A stretch of DNA of 64,000 nt. Origin: Bosea sp. F3-2. GTDB taxonomy: Bacteria; Pseudomonadota; Alphaproteobacteria; Rhizobiales; Beijerinckiaceae. Below are positions 60,348 to 64,000 of this stretch, piece by piece (the stretch's first letter is position 1; every line of letters begins with the position of its first letter). Both the position numbers and the translations under genes were made by a program. The notes under the pieces were generated by a model. The model made no database searches. It saw only the letters and a program-made list of their open reading frames with translations, and was not told the DNA's origin. The stretch spans positions 5,483,501 to 5,547,500 of the forward strand of contig NZ_CP042331.1 in the NCBI RefSeq assembly GCF_008253865.1. The letters are read 5' to 3'.

Positions 60348-61979
60348 TCAGTTCCTCCCGCCGCGCTGCTTCTCGATCTCCCTGTCACGCAAATCCTTCC
60401 GCCGGATCTTCCCCGTCGCGGTCAGTGGCAGCTCCGTCACGAATTCGACTTTGCGCGGATACTGGTAGGCCGCCAGCCTATCGCGCACGAAGGCCTGGAT
60501 CTCGGCCGCCAATGCCGACGACGGTTCCACATCCGGCTTCGGCAGGACGAAGGCCTTGACGATCTCGGTACGTACCGGATCAGGCACGCCGACGACCGCG
60601 ACCATCAGCACCGCCGGATGGCGGATGATGCAGTCCTCGATGTCGCCCGGCCCGATGCGATAGGAGCCGGAGGAGATGATGTCGTCGTCGCGGCCCTGAA
60701 ACCAGAAATAGCCCTCCTCGTCGCGGGCGCCGGTGTCGCCGGTGACAAGCCAGTCGCCGACGAATTTCGCTGCGGTGGCGTCGGGCTGGTTCCAGTATTC
60801 CAGCATCATCACCGGATCGGGCCGCGCGACTGCGATCAGCCCCTGCTCGCCGGGCGGCAGCTCGCGGCCCTCGGGCGAGATTACCGCGACGCGGTGGCCC
60901 GGCACGGCGCGGCCCATCGAGCCCGGCTTCACAGGGTAAAGGCTCGCGCAGTTGGCGACGAGCAGGTTGGCCTCGGTCTGGCCGTAGAACTCGTTGACCG
61001 GGAAGCCGAAGGTCTCGCGGCTCCAGTCCAGCATGTCGGCGCCGAGCGTTTCGCCGCCGGTGCCGATGGAGCGCATGGCATAGCCGAAACGCCGGGGATC
61101 GCGCACCTGCCGCATCAGCTTGAGCGCGGTCGGCGGCAGGAAGGCGTTGCGAACCTTGTGCCGCGCCATCAGCGCGAAAGCCGCCTCGGGGTCGAACTTG
61201 CGGGCGCGCGAGGCCAGCACTGGCACGCCGCAATAGAGGCTCGGCAAGAGCACGTCGAGCAAGCCGCCGATCCAGGCCCAGTCCGCCGGCGTCCAGAACA
61301 GGTCGCCGGACTGCGGGAAGAACTCCTGCGGCAATTGCACGCCCGGCAGGTGGCCGAGCAGCACGCGATGGGCGTGCAGAGCGCCCTTCGGCTTTCCGGT
61401 GGTGCCGGAGGTGTAGATGATCACGGCCGGGTCGTCGGCGCGGGTGTCCGCCGCAGTGTAGCTGTCGGAGGCCTTCGCCATCTCCGCCTCGAAGTCGAGA
61501 TGGCCGGCGCCGCCGACGACGAAGATCCGGCGCAGATCGGGCAGGGCATGGCGGATCGCCTCGACCTTGCCGATGTTCTCGGCGTCGGTGACGAGCACGC
61601 TGGCGCCGCTATGGCCGAGGCGGTGCTCCAGCGCTTCGGGGCCGAACTGGATGAAGAGCGGCAGCGCGACGGCGCCGCGCTTGTAGGTGCCGAGATGGGC
61701 GATCGCGGTCTGCGGTGATTGCGGCAGCAGGATCCCGACGCGCTCGCCCGGCCCGATGCCATGATGCGCGAGCAGGTTAGCGAAGCGATTGGAGGCGCGG
61801 GCGAGATCGTCGAAGGAGAGCGTCGCGACCTTGCCGCCGTCTTCCTCGAAGATCAGCGCCGGACGGCCCGAGCCATCGGCATGAGCGTCCGAGCAGGCGG
61901 TGCCGATGTTGAAGCGGTCGGGGATGCGCCAGGCGAAGCGGCGCAGCGTATCGTCATAGGTCGTGCCGCGTTCCAGCAA
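60348..61979 (-). CDS. Acyl-CoA synthetase (medium-chain/benzoate-CoA-ligase-like)
   Basis: 543 residues of the ANL superfamily. The P-loop is VIIYTSGTTGKPKGALHAH. 'TPADWAWIGGLLDVLLPSL' and EFYGQTEANLLVANC are typical of the acetyl-CoA-synthetase-like and medium-chain branch. The hinge is in WLVTGDTGARDEEGYFWFQGR (in part) followed by DDIISSGSYRIGP, and the catalytic lysine is in LPLTATGKIRRKDL. It is divergent from the BKACE gene (119 bases between the 61979 and 62099 starts) and convergent with the PCC operon. Acid substrate unknown. Confidence 0.93.
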   Translation of the reverse strand: MLERGTTYDDTLRRFAWRIPDRFNIGTACSDAHADGSGRPALIFEEDGGKVATLSFDDLARASNRFANLLAHHGIGPGERVGILLPQSPQTAIAHLGTYKRGAVALPLFIQFGPEALEHRLGHSGASVLVTDAENIGKVEAIRHALPDLRRIFVVGGAGHLDFEAEMAKASDSYTAADTRADDPAVIIYTSGTTGKPKGALHAHRVLLGHLPGVQLPQEFFPQSGDLFWTPADWAWIGGLLDVLLPSLYCGVPVLASRARKFDPEAAFALMARHKVRNAFLPPTALKLMRQVRDPRRFGYAMRSIGTGGETLGADMLDWSRETFGFPVNEFYGQTEANLLVANCASLYPVKPGSMGRAVPGHRVAVISPEGRELPPGEQGLIAVARPDPVMMLEYWNQPDATAAKFVGDWLVTGDTGARDEEGYFWFQGRDDDIISSGSYRIGPGDIEDCIIRHPAVLMVAVVGVPDPVRTEIVKAFVLPKPDVEPSSALAAEIQAFVRDRLAAYQYPRKVEFVTELPLTATGKIRRKDLRDREIEKQRGGRN

Positions 61980-62098
61980 GGGCCGCTCCGGTCGTTTCCA
62001 TGCGTTTGAGCTGATCCTGCCCAGCCGGTGGGCAGGCTGGCAACCCCGGCGGCTGAGGCATACGGTCTGCGCAAAAGCGCGAAGGGGAGGGAATGCTC

Positions 62099-62995
62099 AT
62101 GAGCCGACCGATCTGGATCGAAGCCGCGATCAACGGGCCCTGGGGCAAGGAACGGCAGCCGGGCATCCCGATCATGATACCCGACATCGTCGCTGATGGC
62201 ATTGCCGCAGCTGAGGCGGGAGCGGCGATCGTCCATCTCCATGTCTACGATGTCGCGACCGGCAGGCAGCGCGACGACTGGCAGCTTTATGCGCGGGCGA
62301 TCGAGGGCATTCGCGCCCGGGTCGATGCCATTGTCTATCCGACCATCCCGATCCTCGGCTCTGCTTACGCCGGCGACATGCATGGCTCCGGCCGCTACAC
62401 GCATCTTGAGGAGCTGGCGAAGCGCGGGCTGGTCGAGTGGGGCGTGCTCGATCCCGGCTCCTGCAACTGGACGACCTTCGCCGGCATCCCGCAGGGCGAG
62501 GCCGGCTTCATCTACCAGAACCCCGGCGAGCATATTCGCGAGGGGATGGAGGTGGCTGAGCGTCACAAGGTCCATCCGAGCTATGCGATCTACGAGCCCG
62601 GCTTCACCCGGCTCGGCGCCGCTCTCGCCAAGGCCTATCCGGGCATGCCGACGCCGATCTACCGGCTGATGTTCTCGGACGCTTTCGCCTGGGGCTTCCC
62701 GCCGCGCGAATGGGCGCTGGAGGCGCATCTCAGGCTGCTGGCGGAAGATGCGCCCGATGCGCCGGTGATGATCGCCGGGCTCGGCGTCGATCTCTCGGAT
62801 CTGGTCGCGCCTGCAGTCGCGCGCGGCGTCCATGTCCGCGGCGGGCTGGAGGATGCGCCCTTCGGCGAGACGCGCGGCAATGCGGCGCTGATCGCCGATC
62901 TGGTCAGCAAGGTCGAGGCCGCGGGAGGCCGTACGGCGGCCGTCACCGAGGTGCGCGCCGATCTCGCGGCGCGCACCTCGGGAACCGGGGCTTGA
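62099..62995 (+). CDS. BKACE family enzyme (DUF849, 3-keto-5-aminohexanoate cleavage-like)
   Basis: About 298 residues, a TIM barrel of the beta-keto acid cleavage enzyme family, which condenses a beta-keto acid with acetyl-CoA and releases acetoacetate plus a new CoA ester. Zinc ligands are the two histidines of AAIVHLHVYD, and the late VRGGLEDAPFG supplies the conserved Glu. IEAAINGPWGK is the N-terminal strand. In HLHVYD the usual arginine is tyrosine, which may reflect a different substrate. ATG 62099 has better spacing to GGGGAGGG; ATG 62093 is also possible. Neighbouring acyl-CoA synthetases, SDR and TRAP genes fit a beta-oxidation-like route for an unknown acid. Confidence 0.9.
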   Translation: MSRPIWIEAAINGPWGKERQPGIPIMIPDIVADGIAAAEAGAAIVHLHVYDVATGRQRDDWQLYARAIEGIRARVDAIVYPTIPILGSAYAGDMHGSGRYTHLEELAKRGLVEWGVLDPGSCNWTTFAGIPQGEAGFIYQNPGEHIREGMEVAERHKVHPSYAIYEPGFTRLGAALAKAYPGMPTPIYRLMFSDAFAWGFPPREWALEAHLRLLAEDAPDAPVMIAGLGVDLSDLVAPAVARGVHVRGGLEDAPFGETRGNAALIADLVSKVEAAGGRTAAVTEVRADLAARTSGTGA

Positions 62996-63008
62996 CAGCC
63001 TTCGATCG

Positions 63009-63383
63009 CTAGGCAGCCGTTTCGGTTGCGAGCCGGGCGCGCAGCTGATCGACGTCCGGGACGAACCAGAGCGCCGAACCTTCATTGGTTTCGCGCACGA
63101 AGTCGCGCAGGGCGCCGCTGGCGTCGAGGGCTGCGGCGATATCTCCGACGAGCGCGCAGCGCAGGCGATAGTTCGCGAATTTCTGGAAGATCTCGCCGCC
63201 GATGCGGGTGCGCAGGTTCAGTACGTCCGGGCCGAGCCGCTCGACCGGGATCGCGAGCAGGTCGGCGCCGACGGACCAGGCTTCGCCGATGAAGTCGTTG
63301 GCATCGGCGGGGCTCGCCAGGAGTGGCCCGGTGCTGGCGAACAGGAGGGTGCGGACGCTTCCGATTTCGATCAGTTGAGACAT
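63009..63383 (-). CDS. DUF4180 domain-containing protein
   Basis: 124 residues. The pattern fits DUF4180: ANDFIGEAWSVGADLLAIPVE, in part, then RTRIGGEIFQKFANYRLRCALVGDI and LRDFVRETNEGSALWFV. Such proteins are small alpha/beta domains with similarity to STAS-like folds and are uncharacterised. It stands alone on the minus strand between the BKACE gene and the kinase gene. Confidence 0.85.
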   Translation of the reverse strand: MSQLIEIGSVRTLLFASTGPLLASPADANDFIGEAWSVGADLLAIPVERLGPDVLNLRTRIGGEIFQKFANYRLRCALVGDIAAALDASGALRDFVRETNEGSALWFVPDVDQLRARLATETAA

Positions 63384-63515
63384 CGCCCCTGCCTAGTAAC
63401 CCCCGTCATTGGTGACAAGCTGGGATGTCCGGTGAGCCGCCGGCAAGCTGCCGCATTGGAATGACGGTGACAGCGTCTTAAATGCTGAGAACGACTGATC
63501 CGCGAAAGCGAGCCG

Positions 63516-64000
63516 ATGTCCGAACGCGATAGCGAAGCCAATCGACTTTCCGCCCGTGCCGCGCGTTATGCCCGCGTCGGCGCCAATGTCGGCGGGGTGG
63601 CGGCGCGGATTGCCGGCTCCCGGCTCTTCGGCGTGGAGGGGCGGGACGCCTCGAATGCCGAGGCGCTGGCCAAGGCGCTCGGCGGGCTGAAGGGCCCGAT
63701 CATGAAGGTGGCGCAGCTCATCGCCACCATCCCCGATGTCGTTCCGCCCGAATATGCCGCCGAACTGCAGAAGCTGCAGTCGCAGGCGCCGCCGATGGGC
63801 GCGGCCTTCGTCAAGCGCCGGATGATGGCGGAACTCGGCCCGCAATGGCGCGAGCGTTTCGGCGAGTTCGATCTGAAGCCGGCGGCGGCCGCCTCGCTCG
63901 GCCAGGTGCATCGCGCGACGACGACTGAGGGCGCGCCGCTGGCCTGCAAGCTGCAATACCCCGACATGGAATCGGCGGTGGAAGCGGATATCGCCCAGCT
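63516..64000 (+). CDS. AarF/ABC1/UbiB-family kinase-like protein (N-terminal part)
   Basis: The frame starts at ATG 63516 with CGAAAGCGAGCCG before it and runs off the right edge after about 161 codons. The N-terminal helix is followed by GGLKGPIMKVAQLIATIPD, the position of the family's K-x-G-Q motif, here K-V-A-Q. The Ala-rich nucleotide loop AAAASLGQVHRA comes next, then CKLQYPD with the conserved lysine. UbiB/ADCK3-type proteins support ubiquinone synthesis or lipid handling. The rest of the kinase domain is not in the window. Confidence 0.88.
   Translation, partial: MSERDSEANRLSARAARYARVGANVGGVAARIAGSRLFGVEGRDASNAEALAKALGGLKGPIMKVAQLIATIPDVVPPEYAAELQKLQSQAPPMGAAFVKRRMMAELGPQWRERFGEFDLKPAAAASLGQVHRATTTEGAPLACKLQYPDMESAVEADIAQ

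Noticed and set aside
63662..63720. Loss of the K-x-G-Q motif (K-V-A-Q) in the AarF/UbiB-like protein as a defect
   Set aside because: Similar variants occur, as I recall, in alphaproteobacterial members, and most of the kinase domain lies beyond the window, so no conclusion is possible.

Overview
The window is a 64 kb piece of a GC-rich alphaproteobacterial chromosome. Gene content and order point to Hyphomicrobiales (Rhizobiales): a pstSCAB-phoU-phoB block, a TCA block mdh-sucC-sucD-sucA-sucB-lpdA, fused iolC-DUF2090, EcfG-like promoter sequences, and several families of intergenic palindromes. Bosea or a close relative is my best guess, from overall impression only; no rRNA or marker search was possible. 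No tRNA, rRNA, IS element, prophage or CRISPR array was recognised.

Layout. 1-4926: phosphate uptake and its control (end of pstS, pstC, pstA, pstB, phoU, phoB). 4927-6216: two tiny hydrophilic proteins and, on the other strand, a DUF3175 protein and a SpoIIAA-like protein; a stress-type promoter may serve the small genes. 6217-11262: a LysR regulator divergent from an ArgH-family lyase that is translationally coupled to a polar amino-acid ABC transporter, which looks like a catabolic operon. 11515-13499: zapE and a TetR regulator. 13814-27068: TCA and 2-oxoglutarate dehydrogenase genes, interrupted by a 2OG-Fe(II) oxygenase, a YciI-like gene, a VOC gene with a decayed second copy, a MAPEG protein and a lactate permease. 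27246-34204: an MntA/HepT-type pair, folD, cytosine deaminase-like, FAD oxidase, NAD(P)H oxidoreductase, MarR and EamA genes. 34482-38382 (minus): kup, ispG, zur. 38496-43545: 3-hydroxybutyrate dehydrogenase coupled to a patatin, a DUF3830 protein, a Kef-type antiporter and a PHA-granule family protein. 43777-45826: small envelope and stress-type genes. 45894-52458 (minus): the iol block iolB, iolE, iolD, iolC and an RpiR-type regulator, with GGAA-N6-TTCC operator candidates. 52550-62995: an SDR, a TRAP transporter, an IclR regulator, two acyl-CoA synthetases, a two-domain PCC/DUF296 protein and a BKACE (DUF849) enzyme, together resembling an uncharacterised organic-acid catabolic locus. 63009-64000: a DUF4180 protein and the start of an AarF/UbiB-like kinase.

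Most of the larger gaps hold imperfect palindromes of at least five families, some nested in one another and several lying inside operons next to solute-binding-protein genes. The least ordinary items are the ArgH-like lyase with a diverged substrate pocket and its own transporter, the TRAP/SDR/BKACE/PCC locus, the paired iol operators, and the nested palindromes. I found no clearly unprecedented multi-gene system.
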